This document shows, piece after piece, positions 8,475 through 18,774 of a stretch of DNA of 64,000 bases. The notes beneath the pieces were generated by a model. The model was not told the DNA's origin. It saw only the letters and a list, made by a program, of their open reading frames with translations, and made no database searches. The position numbers and the translations under genes were made by a program. How positions within the stretch are numbered: the stretch's first letter is position 1; each line of letters starts with the position of its first letter. This DNA is from Trichloromonas sp034006665 (lineage in GTDB: Bacteria > Desulfobacterota > Desulfuromonadia > Desulfuromonadales > Trichloromonadaceae). The DNA lies in contig NZ_JAVESI010000009.1 in NCBI RefSeq assembly GCF_034006665.1, forward strand, positions 1-64,000, in the 5' to 3' direction.

Positions 8475-9902
8475 CTAGTAGGTCCAAGACAGGGTCAGGG
8501 CGTTGACCATGGCCAAGTCGTCGCCGAACTGATCCTCAATCCCGTCTCCGGGGATAAAGGTGCTGAAGATGTAGTCAATGCTGAAGTTTTTATTGAAGGC
8601 ATACATCATTTGCAGGTCGAAGGTGGTCCCGGCATAGTCGTCAACTTTCTTGCCGGGGTTCTTCTTGTTGGTCAGATTGTCGGTCTCGTCGTACCAGATG
8701 AAAAAAGCCTGGGTTTTATACATGAGGTTGTTGACAAGAGAGGAGAGATCCCCCTGGGTGCCGACGGCAACAAGCTTCTGGCCGGGGTTATCGCCGGAAC
8801 CGGCATTGCCGATCCCGCCGTACTGATGGCTGCCCAGCGCGCGTTCCGGCGAGTAGGAATAGAGGGTAGCACCGTAACTCTGGCCGAGGTCTTCGCTGAG
8901 AATGCTGCCGTCCATCCCCATAAGCCCGGTGAAACGGCCGATGTCGGTGATTCCGACCCAGCCATCGACGTCGTTGTCGGTGGCATCATCGTCACCTTGG
9001 GTGTAGCGGAAGGCGACGTAAGGATTGAACGCCTTGCTAACTGGAACTTCGACCCCGGCGAAGAGTGCCCAGGATGAGATGTCACCGCCGCCTGCGCTAT
9101 CATCGAAATCACCGTCGGCTCCGACGATTTCAAAAAAGGGCTTAATGGGACCGGTGGTTCCGGTCAACTCCAAGCCGTAATAGTGAATCTGGGCCATCCT
9201 CCAGTCATTGTCGCTATAGGCGTAAAGAGGACTCAAGGTCAGGCCGAACTCGCCGGGGGCGGGCTTGGCTGCTCCAAGGGTGTAATCCAGCTTGACAGAG
9301 TAGACCCGCCAGTCGTTTTCATCTGCGGATTCGTAAGGCTGTGTTGTCTGCCATGAGATATTGTTTTGAATCGGGATGTAGAGAACCTCATATTTGGCTG
9401 CATCACTTAACTTGCCGCGAAAGCCGAGGAAGGGATGATCGTCGCCGTAGAGCAGACCGCCGGTCTTGATGTCGAGAGCGCGGATATCCCAACCGGTCTG
9501 TAGTTCGAGTTGAGGGAGAAAGGTGTAGAGCAGTTCCAGGCGTTCGATGCCGAATTCACCGCCGGTGTTAGGAGAATTATATTTCTCCGCCCCGATATAG
9601 TAGGAACGATCGGCGGTGTCTTTTTCGTAAACAACATCCGCTTCAGCGATCATTTTGATTTTCCACTTGTCCCCTTCGGCTTTCCAGCCGAGACGGATCT
9701 CACCGCGAATGTGTTCCCCTTTGGTGAGGCCGGCCTCGCTGACAATCGACTTGTCCGAGGTGCTGTCCTGGAAGTCAAAGTTGCTATAGAAGGTCGGTTT
9801 GACCTTGGCGGTGCCGAAGAACTCGATTTCCGCCTGGGCCTGGGTGGTGAGCAGGAAGAGCCCAAGCAGGGCGCATCCCAAGATTTTTCTTTTTCCGTTC
9901 AT
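8475..9902 (-). CDS. Putative outer-membrane beta-barrel (porin-like) protein
   Basis: The 475-residue protein has a signal peptide (about residues 1-24, ending in AQA) and then alternating amphipathic strands separated by acidic loops. It ends ALTLSWTY, where the terminal aromatic residue fits the BAM recognition signal of outer-membrane barrels. Segments such as GIERLELLYTFLPQLELQTGWDI resemble alginate-export or DUF1302-type porins, but the family is not certain. AGGAG lies eight bases before the ATG at 9902; the longer frame to 10022 lacks a ribosome site. Flanking terminators on both sides suggest that it is transcribed alone or with limited read-through. Substrate is unknown. Confidence 0.75.
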   Translation of the reverse strand: MNGKRKILGCALLGLFLLTTQAQAEIEFFGTAKVKPTFYSNFDFQDSTSDKSIVSEAGLTKGEHIRGEIRLGWKAEGDKWKIKMIAEADVVYEKDTADRSYYIGAEKYNSPNTGGEFGIERLELLYTFLPQLELQTGWDIRALDIKTGGLLYGDDHPFLGFRGKLSDAAKYEVLYIPIQNNISWQTTQPYESADENDWRVYSVKLDYTLGAAKPAPGEFGLTLSPLYAYSDNDWRMAQIHYYGLELTGTTGPIKPFFEIVGADGDFDDSAGGGDISSWALFAGVEVPVSKAFNPYVAFRYTQGDDDATDNDVDGWVGITDIGRFTGLMGMDGSILSEDLGQSYGATLYSYSPERALGSHQYGGIGNAGSGDNPGQKLVAVGTQGDLSSLVNNLMYKTQAFFIWYDETDNLTNKKNPGKKVDDYAGTTFDLQMMYAFNKNFSIDYIFSTFIPGDGIEDQFGDDLAMVNALTLSWTY

Positions 9903-10040
9903 CTCCTGTTCTCCTGTTCGATTCGCAATGTGGATTGAAAGAGTAGGCCGTTTAGTTTGACGAAGATGGCAGGTTCTCCGAAAAAAACGGCCTACGATGA
10001 GTTGGAAGTTGGCAGAACTCAAGTTGTCTGAATCGGTTAT

Positions 10041-10063
10041 AAAAAGCCCGGCTTCCGCCGAGC
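10041..10063 (-). terminator. Rho-independent terminator after the FlgT-like/FG-GAP gene
   Basis: On the minus strand GCTCGGC-ggaa-GCCGGGC (one G-U pair) is followed by TTTTT. It lies 15 bases past the stop of the gene ending at 10078. Confidence 0.8.
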
Positions 10064-10077
10064 TTGATGGAACAGTA

Positions 10078-11901
10078 TCAATTCCCTGTTTGCAAGGGAA
10101 GGGCTAAAAGGGTGCTGTTTCCGGTTTCTCCGAAAAGGCTGCCAGGTTGCGAAGCAACCAGCAGGGCGCGGTTTTTGGCGACCGTCAGCCCTTGCAGGGG
10201 GACATCAAGTTCGCCCCCCATGGAGCCGCGGACAAAGCGGCCGTTTTGGTATTTGAGCACGTGCAGCCAGCTTTTGCTGATGCCGGGACCGATTCCGGGA
10301 GCGCGAAAAGCGCTGCCCTCGGCGGCGACGGCGACCAGTTCGGGACGGCCGTCACCATCGAGATCGGCGGCTGTCGGTGCTACCTCGAAGGAGGCCGTGG
10401 TGGTCAGCTGATCGGCGGCACCGGGGTTAATGGCATAGGTGAATACTGACTGGCTGCCCCCAATGGTCTTCGCTGATTCGTATAGTTTTTTGTTGCCGTC
10501 ATAAATATAGAGGACCCGATTGAAGACATAGACGGCTTCCTGACGACCATCGCCGGTCAGGTCGACTAAAGTACTCCCCTGCACGGGAAAAGAACCGGGA
10601 AGATCGAACCCGAGGTCAACCCGCTCGATTTTGTCACCGCGCGACTGCAGTTCGTAGATGCGGGGACCGAAAAAGACGTCGCGATCGAACTCCTGGGCCA
10701 GGAGCGTTTCTTTGATCCCGTCGCCGTTACGGTCGAAGCTGCCGAGCAGATAATTTAACCCTTGACGAACCGGAACAAGAGAACTGCCTGTGAATTCGAA
10801 AATCGAGCCGGAGATCTTCTTGCCGGTTTGAGGTCCAAAAGCGACATTCTGATCGACAGCTTGGGTCGCCGCCAGATAGAGCGGTCCGGATGGTTGCGGC
10901 TGCCACCAATGCAGGGACAACAGTTTTCCAGGTTGGCTGGGTTTCTCTGCGGCCAGCGGCTGCAGGGTTTCAGTCACAGCGAAGATTTCGATCTTTCCCC
11001 CGTCGGTGGTGGCCAGCAGCAACCGGTTGCCGTCCGGGGAAAAGTCGGCCATCAGGGTTTTCCCTGGGAGATCGCCGACATTGACAAAATTACTATAAGC
11101 GACTTCGTAAGCGACATTCCCGTCCATTTTTTGCGGGGCTGCTTCCAAGCGGTAGGGGGCCGCAGTGGTATTCCCCTGTTGTACTTTCTGCTCAAGGGCC
11201 TGAAGCCGTTCTTCCAGCCCGGAGGCCGGGATGGCCGATGTCGCCGGTAACGATGTCGAGGCCGCCAGAATCGGCGTCGCTGGTGACGGAACATTCAGCG
11301 GCGCCGGATAGGCGTGGATGGTCTGGAACCCGATGCCGCGCACATCCAGGCCGTCGTTGCGCAGGATAAAGATCAAAGCCGGTTCGTCTGTTGTCGGTGG
11401 GCTAGGTTTCTGAGGACGGTTGGCCTGGGCGACGGCGTAATCCAGCCAATTAAGATGGGGCAGCGCTGCTTTCAATTTGGCGAAAAAGGCCTCTCCCTGT
11501 CCAGTATAATCCCAGAGAGCGGCGGATACCTGGCCATAGCGACGCACAATATCCCCCCGCCCGATGCCCTGGACCGGTCCCACCGGCCGCACATAGGAAT
11601 AGCCGGAACGTACCCGGGTGACCACAAGCAAGCCCTTTACCTCATCGAGGGTGCCCAAGACCTTGTTGGTGACCGGGTGAACGATTTTGGTTCCCGTTTG
11701 GATCACGCTGAAAAGGTCACCGGCCACCACGCCGTTACCGGCATCCTGGTCAATGATGAATTCATCCTGAACCGGCATGATGACCACGCCCGAAAGATCC
11801 TTGAAATCCTTGGCGACGGCGTCGACGGAAGCGTGCGCCTGCAGGGCGCCGAGCAGCAGAGGAATGAGAACCAGCACAGAGAGGAAAGATCGTGGTATCA
11901 A
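10078..11901 (-). CDS. Exported protein with FlgT-C-like domain and FG-GAP/VCBS repeats
   Basis: This 607-residue protein starts at a TTG (11901) with AGGAG eight bases upstream. It has a signal peptide (about residues 1-24, ending AHA). The domain at about residues 50-110 contains GDLFSVIQ...NKVLGTLDEVKGLLVVTRV, which resembles the C-terminal domain of flagellar assembly protein FlgT. A proline-rich linker and a short coiled segment (LEERLQALEQKVQQ) precede a propeller-like half with FG-GAP calcium loops DRNGDGIKE, DLTGDGRQEA and DLDGDGRPEL. It is a longer relative of the protein at 6751-8352. Each of the two is encoded next to an OM-barrel gene. A role as a barrel-associated periplasmic or surface protein is inferred only. 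Confidence 0.75.
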   Translation of the reverse strand: MIPRSFLSVLVLIPLLLGALQAHASVDAVAKDFKDLSGVVIMPVQDEFIIDQDAGNGVVAGDLFSVIQTGTKIVHPVTNKVLGTLDEVKGLLVVTRVRSGYSYVRPVGPVQGIGRGDIVRRYGQVSAALWDYTGQGEAFFAKLKAALPHLNWLDYAVAQANRPQKPSPPTTDEPALIFILRNDGLDVRGIGFQTIHAYPAPLNVPSPATPILAASTSLPATSAIPASGLEERLQALEQKVQQGNTTAAPYRLEAAPQKMDGNVAYEVAYSNFVNVGDLPGKTLMADFSPDGNRLLLATTDGGKIEIFAVTETLQPLAAEKPSQPGKLLSLHWWQPQPSGPLYLAATQAVDQNVAFGPQTGKKISGSIFEFTGSSLVPVRQGLNYLLGSFDRNGDGIKETLLAQEFDRDVFFGPRIYELQSRGDKIERVDLGFDLPGSFPVQGSTLVDLTGDGRQEAVYVFNRVLYIYDGNKKLYESAKTIGGSQSVFTYAINPGAADQLTTTASFEVAPTAADLDGDGRPELVAVAAEGSAFRAPGIGPGISKSWLHVLKYQNGRFVRGSMGGELDVPLQGLTVAKNRALLVASQPGSLFGETGNSTLLALPLQTGN

Positions 11902-12015
11902 GGTTGAATCTCCTGTCGGTTAAACGTTGGTAACGGGTCAGGCAGGTGAAGGGGCAAACAAAACGGCACGAAAAAGGGCCATGCCATTGTACTGATGAAG
12001 ACGTCCTTGTCCATG

Positions 12016-12051
12016 AAAAAGAACAGGCCGGACGTTTCGTCCGGCCTGTTC
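12016..12051 (-). terminator. Strong rho-independent terminator
   Basis: A 14-base perfect stem GAACAGGCCGGACG/CGTCCGGCCTGTTC (12021-12034 and 12038-12051) with a 3-base loop is followed on the minus strand by five T residues. It terminates the barrel gene ending at 12083. Confidence 0.9.
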
Positions 12052-12082
12052 TTAAAAGCTTCGGTAGAGCGAGTTCGCCGGG

Positions 12083-13450
12083 TTAGAAGCTGTAGCGAAC
12101 GCGCATGGTGCTGCGGTAGATATCGGTATCCGATTCGCCGTCCTGCTGATCGGCCATTTCCCAGTAATCCATGCCGTCGTCGGCGAAGAGATAACCGAGG
12201 TTGAGGGCAAGTTCGACATTCGGGTAGAGGGCGTACGAGACATACGCATCAATTTCGGTGCCGAGTTTGTCTTCTTTGCTGTTGTCGGCCAGGGTCAGAT
12301 CCTCGGCGGTCATCACATACATGAGCGCTCCGCCGACCTTGAGTTTGTCGGTCGCTTGGTGGTCAACTGCAAGCTTGTTGAAGAAGATACCTTTGTTGAG
12401 GATGTAGGGCGCTTCGGTGAAGTAGTTGTCGTCCGTATAGCCACCTTCGAAGAAGATAACGCTGTCGAACCGGTCAAGGTCGGTCGCAATGAAGTTATCC
12501 ATATCGGTGTCCGTATCGTCGTCGTCGCCTGAAGCATACCAGCTGGTATAGGTCAGCTTGGTTTTCCCGAAGGTGAAGCCGAGGTCGGCATGCAAGAGGT
12601 AGCCTTGGATGTCGGAGTCTGCTCCGGTAGCATCCTGAGCATCGCCGTCCTGGAACATCAGATCCCAGTTGGCGAAGAGGTTGCCGGCAGACATGCTTCC
12701 GTCGACACCTAACGTCAACAGGTCGTAATCGACGTTATTAACCTCTTTTAGCAGGTACGAATAAGTGGGAGCGGCCGCATCATCACCGGGGTTGGCCATC
12801 TGATAGAGAGCGAAGAGTCCCAGCTTCACTTCTTCTGCAGGTCTCATGTCGCCGCGGAGCAGGAAGGCATCGGCGTCTTCAAAAAAATCGTCTTCCTCAT
12901 CATCGTTGAAATATTCTTTGCCGCGCATCCAGGCCAAGGTGTAGTCGACAGGACCAGCATCCCCTGTGAGTTTAACGCCCATGGCGGTTTCATGCCAGAG
13001 AAAGCTGTTGACGCTGAAGGGTTGCAAGCCGATGACCAGGCGGGTTTTGTCGCCGGCGGGGAGCTGAATGTCGGTATAAGCGAAGCGGGTCTCGATATTG
13101 ACGCCGTCGCCGGAATAACCGGCACCTCCACCTTTAGTGTAGTTCTGGCCAAAACGCATAGCCCCCAGTTCGACGGCGTAAACGGCCTTGACTTTACCGT
13201 CGTTGGTCGAAGCTTCGGTTTGCAGGCGATATTTGATCTCACCGAAGAACTCATCGACATCATCCTCATCAATCGAGCCTTTCGTTCCCGTATCTTTAAC
13301 CCCTTCTACACCATTATATAAGCCGGCCTGATTGGTGTAGAGATTGAAGCGATGGTTCATATCGCCGCTGAACTTGAAGTCGGCTGCCGTCGCCGGCAAG
13401 GCCAGGGCCAAGGCGGCAGCGACCATCATGAATATTCTGATTTTTCTCAC
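12083..13450 (-). CDS. Putative outer-membrane beta-barrel protein
   Basis: The 455-residue protein begins at GTG (13450), five to six bases after a perfect AGGAGG. It opens with RKIRIFMMVAAALALALP, a signal peptide ending ATAADF. The mature part is rich in acidic loops and alternating strands and ends STMRVRYSF, with the C-terminal phenylalanine expected for an outer-membrane barrel. Many Asp-rich turns (DDDDTDTDMD) suggest calcium-binding extracellular loops. It is only distantly like the neighbouring 475-residue barrel in sequence, but the same size and design. The frame extends upstream to 13627, but without a ribosome site. No substrate can be named. Confidence 0.78.
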   Translation of the reverse strand: MRKIRIFMMVAAALALALPATAADFKFSGDMNHRFNLYTNQAGLYNGVEGVKDTGTKGSIDEDDVDEFFGEIKYRLQTEASTNDGKVKAVYAVELGAMRFGQNYTKGGGAGYSGDGVNIETRFAYTDIQLPAGDKTRLVIGLQPFSVNSFLWHETAMGVKLTGDAGPVDYTLAWMRGKEYFNDDEEDDFFEDADAFLLRGDMRPAEEVKLGLFALYQMANPGDDAAAPTYSYLLKEVNNVDYDLLTLGVDGSMSAGNLFANWDLMFQDGDAQDATGADSDIQGYLLHADLGFTFGKTKLTYTSWYASGDDDDTDTDMDNFIATDLDRFDSVIFFEGGYTDDNYFTEAPYILNKGIFFNKLAVDHQATDKLKVGGALMYVMTAEDLTLADNSKEDKLGTEIDAYVSYALYPNVELALNLGYLFADDGMDYWEMADQQDGESDTDIYRSTMRVRYSF

Positions 13451-13542
13451 TTTTGCCTCCTGATGTGAATAGCGATCAAAAAATTGGGTGGCCGACCGTC
13501 CTGATACCGGAAAGCCTGTTGGGTCTGGTTCGCAAGGTCGAG

Positions 13543-13683
13543 TTAGCCTCCCAGCGCAGCTTCGAATTCGTAACCGCAAGCAGGGCACTTGACTTTGGTG
13601 GTGGTACCACCTTTGGTCGTGGCGCAAGCCGAAAGTGAAACGGCCAGCATGGTTGCCAGCAACAGGGTTATCATCTTCTTCAT
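13543..13683 (-). CDS. 46-residue lipoprotein with a CPxCG zinc-ribbon-like motif
   Basis: This short gene gives MKKMITLLLATMLAVSLSAC, a lipoprotein signal whose lipobox LSAC puts the lipid-modified cysteine at residue 20. A Gly/Thr-rich spacer follows, then KVKCPACGYEFEAALGG. The CPACG sequence forms half a zinc-ribbon or a redox CxxC. GGAGGTG lies five to six bases before the ATG, so translation is well supported. It is followed 92 bases later by the 455-residue barrel gene in the same direction. A dimer could assemble a full Cys4 zinc site; that is inference. Function is unknown. Confidence 0.8.
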   Translation of the reverse strand: MKKMITLLLATMLAVSLSACATTKGGTTTKVKCPACGYEFEAALGG

Positions 13684-14142
13684 ACTTTTCACCTCCCTTC
13701 GTCAGAGTCCATTGATGGACCAGATTCTATGACTGTCGATCTGGTGAAACCGGATGGCGTCGCAAAAAAACGCCAACTGCTGCGTTGCTGTCCTCGTCTC
13801 GCCGCTTCAACGTACCTAATGACTACGTTTCATGGCTCGACCATGGCGCGCCTTGAATTTGGCGCTTCTTGCCCGCCCATCCCGAAGGATGTTTTGTGCG
13901 ATAGCATCAAGCCTAGAACAAATAAAACGTACATCAGTCATACAGCAAGGAGAATGCCAATAGAAATAGTCCCAGAATACCTTCAATGAAAACTTTTAAG
14001 TGGTTTGAATAATTTGACTATTTTCTGTGTTTGGCCTTCGGTTGAAAGTTTTTCGGCATTTCTTCTACTGTGCTGCTTTTGCAACACTGTTGCTGGGCAT
14101 CAACGAAAGATCGATTATTAAAGGGGCTGCCAGTCAGGACTT
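13684..14142. other. 459-base intergenic region containing a repeat element
   Basis: No gene is seen. The left half contains an inverted-repeat element at 13759-13873, described separately. The right half (13900-14142) is AT-richer and may carry the promoter of the small lipoprotein-barrel genes, but no convincing -35/-10 pair was found. Confidence 0.5.
13759..13873. repeat. Inverted-repeat intergenic element, copy A (degenerate)
   Basis: The left arm CGCAAAAAAACGCCAACTGC is imperfectly complementary to the right arm ending GGCGCTTCTTGCC. The interior shares CTGC-x-GCGTTGC, TCCTCGTCTC and CAACGTACCT in the same order with the element at 22946-23064. The arms and order match the other copy, but with many mismatches. 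It looks like a small non-coding dispersed element (REP/MITE-like), with no ORF. Confidence 0.65.
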
Positions 14143-14643
14143 CTAGGGTTTCGGGCTCACCGGTAGTTTGTCAAATTCAGCCTTGATCTGTCCGGCAGTG
14201 AGAATGTTCCCGTCCCGCATGACCTTGAAATCGCGGTTGATGAGAATGACCCTCGGGATCAGGTAGACATTGTAAGCTTTGAGCGCCTGACCGTCGTCGA
14301 CCATGGTGTAGTGAGGGAATCCGTATTGGGTCTTGTCCTGGTACGCGCGCACCATTTTTCCCGAGTCTTGCAGGTAGACCTCGACCACGCGGATATTTTT
14401 CTCTTTCAGGTAGGCGGCGGCCTGGATGAATTCGTTGCTCTGCTGCAGACAGGTGGGGCACCAGGTGGTGGCCAATTTGAGAATGATCAGCTCCCCCTTG
14501 AGGTCGGAGAGTTTGAAGGGGGTGCCGTCGATATCCGTGAGTTGAAAGTCGGGGGGCGAGGAGCCCGGTTCCACGGCCGAGGCGGAGACCGCGGCAATGA
14601 GGACCGTGAACAGTACTGAAAGGGACAGCAAAACCTTTTTCAT
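14143..14643 (-). CDS. TlpA/ResA-like exported thiol-disulfide oxidoreductase
   Basis: The 166-residue protein has a signal peptide (about residues 1-23), then a thioredoxin fold of the AhpC/TSA-Redoxin type beginning PPDFQLTDIDGTPFKLSDLKG. The active-site sequence WCPTC lies at about residues 61-65, and the cis-proline is in LIPRVILI at about residue 134. It is probably tethered or free in the periplasm, and reduces disulfides such as those of cytochromes c or other thiol proteins; the substrate is not shown. AAGGAG is seven bases before the ATG. Its stop is followed by the repeat-bearing gap and the CPxCG lipoprotein gene, a possible but unproven partner. Confidence 0.85.
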   Translation of the reverse strand: MKKVLLSLSVLFTVLIAAVSASAVEPGSSPPDFQLTDIDGTPFKLSDLKGELIILKLATTWCPTCLQQSNEFIQAAAYLKEKNIRVVEVYLQDSGKMVRAYQDKTQYGFPHYTMVDDGQALKAYNVYLIPRVILINRDFKVMRDGNILTAGQIKAEFDKLPVSPKP

Positions 14644-14922
14644 GAATTTCTCCTTGATATGAGAAATAAGGCGAATATGCCGCCGTTCAGTCTAGCAACG
14701 CGTGCCGCCAAGTCAATCGCTGGGTGCACTGTCTGTTCGGGTTCTTCGGGCTTTTGGAACTCCAGCAAATAGCTGTTTTATCAAGCAGGTGCTCAGTATA
14801 TTTTCATCCTTCTTAAAGTCAAGGTAAAACTTTTCTGCTACTATAGATTACTGTAATTGCTTATCTATTTGTCATAGATAAAAAAAAACGATGTTATTTT
14901 AGGAGAGATCGCGACTCAAAAT

Positions 14923-15324
14923 TCATGCCGGTTGACAGATTTCGGTAAGGACTCCGCCCGTGGCTTTGGGATGAAGAAAGGCGATGAGGCTGTGATGGGC
15001 GCCGTGACGGGGGCTTTCGTCGATCAGGCGGACGCCGCTCGCTTTCAGGCGTGCGAGGGTCGCGACAATATCCTCCACCTGATAGGCGATGTGATGGATC
15101 CCTTCGCCGTTCTTTTCGAGAAATTTCGCTACCGACGAATCGGGCGAGGTCGGTTCCAGCAGTTCGATGCGGCTTTCCCCCACGCCGAGAAAGGCCACCC
15201 TGACCTTCTGTTCGGCCACCTCCTCGGTTCCCTCGAAGGGCATGCCGAGTACGTCGCGATAAAAGGAGAGAGAGGTGTCAAGACTTTTCACGGCGATACC
15301 GATGTGATTGATCAACAGGGTCAT
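14923..15324 (-). CDS. mce: Methylmalonyl-CoA epimerase
   Basis: This 133-residue VOC-fold enzyme interconverts (R)- and (S)-methylmalonyl-CoA. It has the family layout of two beta-alpha-beta-beta-beta modules, with metal ligands H7 (NHIGIAV), H77/H78 (GIHHIAYQV) and E128 (VLTEIC). Length and motifs match bacterial methylmalonyl-CoA epimerases. AGGAG lies five bases before the ATG. It follows the MeaB gene in the same direction by 120 bases, and the mutase gene is next upstream, so all three steps around methylmalonyl-CoA are encoded together. The active site is complete, and no oddity is seen. Confidence 0.93.
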   Translation of the reverse strand: MTLLINHIGIAVKSLDTSLSFYRDVLGMPFEGTEEVAEQKVRVAFLGVGESRIELLEPTSPDSSVAKFLEKNGEGIHHIAYQVEDIVATLARLKASGVRLIDESPRHGAHHSLIAFLHPKATGGVLTEICQPA

Positions 15325-15444
15325 GATGGCTCCTGATTGTTAGGGTTGGATTAGGAAAGGGCTAAGGTTTATCTGCGGCGGGGGGGGAACCCTTGGGCCG
15401 CCCCGGTTTCGTCATTGCTCCACCAGGAAACGCAGGGCGGCGTC

Positions 15445-16422
15445 TTAAGGTCGCCTAAACGCCTCCAGCAGGCGGCGGGCGGCGGCGCCGGGGGTGGTGA
15501 CGCCCTGGTCGACGGCGTCCTGGAGGCGAGGGAGCAGGGCGTCGACCTTGGGGTCGTGCAGAAAAAGCTGTTTCAACTCGTCCATGACGAGAGTCCACAT
15601 CCAGTCGACGGCCTGCCGCCGACGCTTTTCGGCGAATTCGCCGCTCGCTTCCATGGTCCGGCGAAATTCGCGGATGGTTTCCCAGGCTTCGGCGATTCCT
15701 TCCCCGTGCAGAGCGCTGCAGAGCAGGGCCGGTACCTGCCAGTTCGCGCTTTTCGGCTTGAGGAGATGCAGGGCGTTGACGTATTGGCTCCGGGCCAGTT
15801 CGGCGCGGGGGCGGTTTTCCCCCTCGGCTTTATTGATGAGGATGGCGTCGGCGATTTCCATCACCCCTTTTTTGATCCCCTGCAATTCGTCGCCGGCCCC
15901 CGGCAATTGCAACAAAAGGAAGAAATCGACCATCGAGGCGACGGTAATTTCCGACTGGCCGACGCCGACGGTTTCAACGATGACCACATCGTAACCGGCG
16001 GCCTCGCACAGCAGCATGGTTTCGCGGGTTTTGCGGGCCACCCCGCCGAGGGTACTGCCGGCGGGGGAGGGGCGGATGAAGGCGTTGGGATCGCGGGAGA
16101 GTTCTTCCATGCGCGTCTTGTCGCCGAGAATGCTGCCGCCGGAGATCTGCGAACTGGGGTCGACGGCGAGAACCGCGACCTTGTGGCCGGAACGGGTGAG
16201 GTGCAGGCCGAAGGCTTCGATGAAGGTGCTCTTGCCGACGCCGGGCACGCCGGAGATGCCGATGCGCATGGCCTTGCCCGAGGCGGGAAGAAGCCCTTCG
16301 AGGAGGGCGGACGCCGCCCGGAAATGGTCAGCGTTGCTGCTTTCGATGAGGGTAATGGCCTTGGCCAGGGCGCGCAATTGCCCCTGTTTTACCCCTTCGG
16401 CAAGATCGTGGATTTTGTGCAA
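15445..16422 (-). CDS. meaB: MeaB/ArgK-family GTPase, chaperone of methylmalonyl-CoA mutase
   Basis: The G3E-type P-loop GTPase protects and reloads methylmalonyl-CoA mutase with adenosylcobalamin. Walker A is GVPGVGKS at about residues 58-65, followed by VLAVDPSS, a switch region DKTRM and the NKAEGE base-recognition motif. Start choice matters. The ATG at 16455 sits inside a palindromic repeat, which supplies residues MGRPYS. A TTG at 16422 has GAGG six bases upstream and gives MHKIHDLAEGV, which lines up with the usual MeaB N-terminus, so 325 residues are preferred. It lies between mutase and epimerase genes, the expected context. Confidence 0.9.
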   Translation of the reverse strand: MHKIHDLAEGVKQGQLRALAKAITLIESSNADHFRAASALLEGLLPASGKAMRIGISGVPGVGKSTFIEAFGLHLTRSGHKVAVLAVDPSSQISGGSILGDKTRMEELSRDPNAFIRPSPAGSTLGGVARKTRETMLLCEAAGYDVVIVETVGVGQSEITVASMVDFFLLLQLPGAGDELQGIKKGVMEIADAILINKAEGENRPRAELARSQYVNALHLLKPKSANWQVPALLCSALHGEGIAEAWETIREFRRTMEASGEFAEKRRRQAVDWMWTLVMDELKQLFLHDPKVDALLPRLQDAVDQGVTTPGAAARRLLEAFRRP

Positions 16423-16440
16423 GAAAAACCTCGGTTCGCT

Positions 16441-16509
16441 GTAGGGGCGACCCATCGGGTCGCCCCTACGGTCATATACGCGTAAGGGCGACGCATGCGT
16501 CGCCCCTAC
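16441..16509. repeat. Two tandem palindromes of the GTAGGGGCGAC type
   Basis: Copy one (16441-16469) is GTAGGGGCGACCC-ATC-GGGTCGCCCCTAC, nearly a perfect palindrome. Copy two (16483-16509) is TAAGGGCGACGC-AT-GCGTCGCCCCTAC, with one G missing. They lie in the gap between mutase and meaB. Such palindromes are dispersed in many bacterial genomes; here they can form strong hairpins in the operon mRNA. Confidence 0.85.
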
Positions 16510-16535
16510 CTGGAAAACAGAATGATCTGTGCCTG

Positions 16536-18680
<2,145 letters not shown>

Positions 18681-18705
18681 TCGCGGAAAACCTTTCTGTG
18701 TAGCG

Positions 18706-18766
18706 GTGAGGAGTGAGGGGTGAAGAGTGAGGTGTCTGTCCTTTCTCCTCACTCCTCACTCCTCAC
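18706..18766. repeat. Long imperfect inverted repeat between the regulator and mutase genes
   Basis: The left arm (18706-18732) is built from GTGAGGAGTGAGG units; the right arm (18745-18766) is the complementary CTCCTCACTCCTCAC series. It can form a long hairpin in the minus-strand transcript upstream of the mutase start. The T-tract is poor, so it is not a clear terminator. A repeat-derived or attenuator role is possible. Confidence 0.65.
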
Positions 18767-18774
18767 GTTCCTAA

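Noticed and set aside
14862..14882. TTATCTAT/ATAGATAA hairpin followed by A residues as a terminator
   Set aside because: On neither strand does a U-tract follow the stem: on the minus strand the Ts precede it, on the plus strand As follow.
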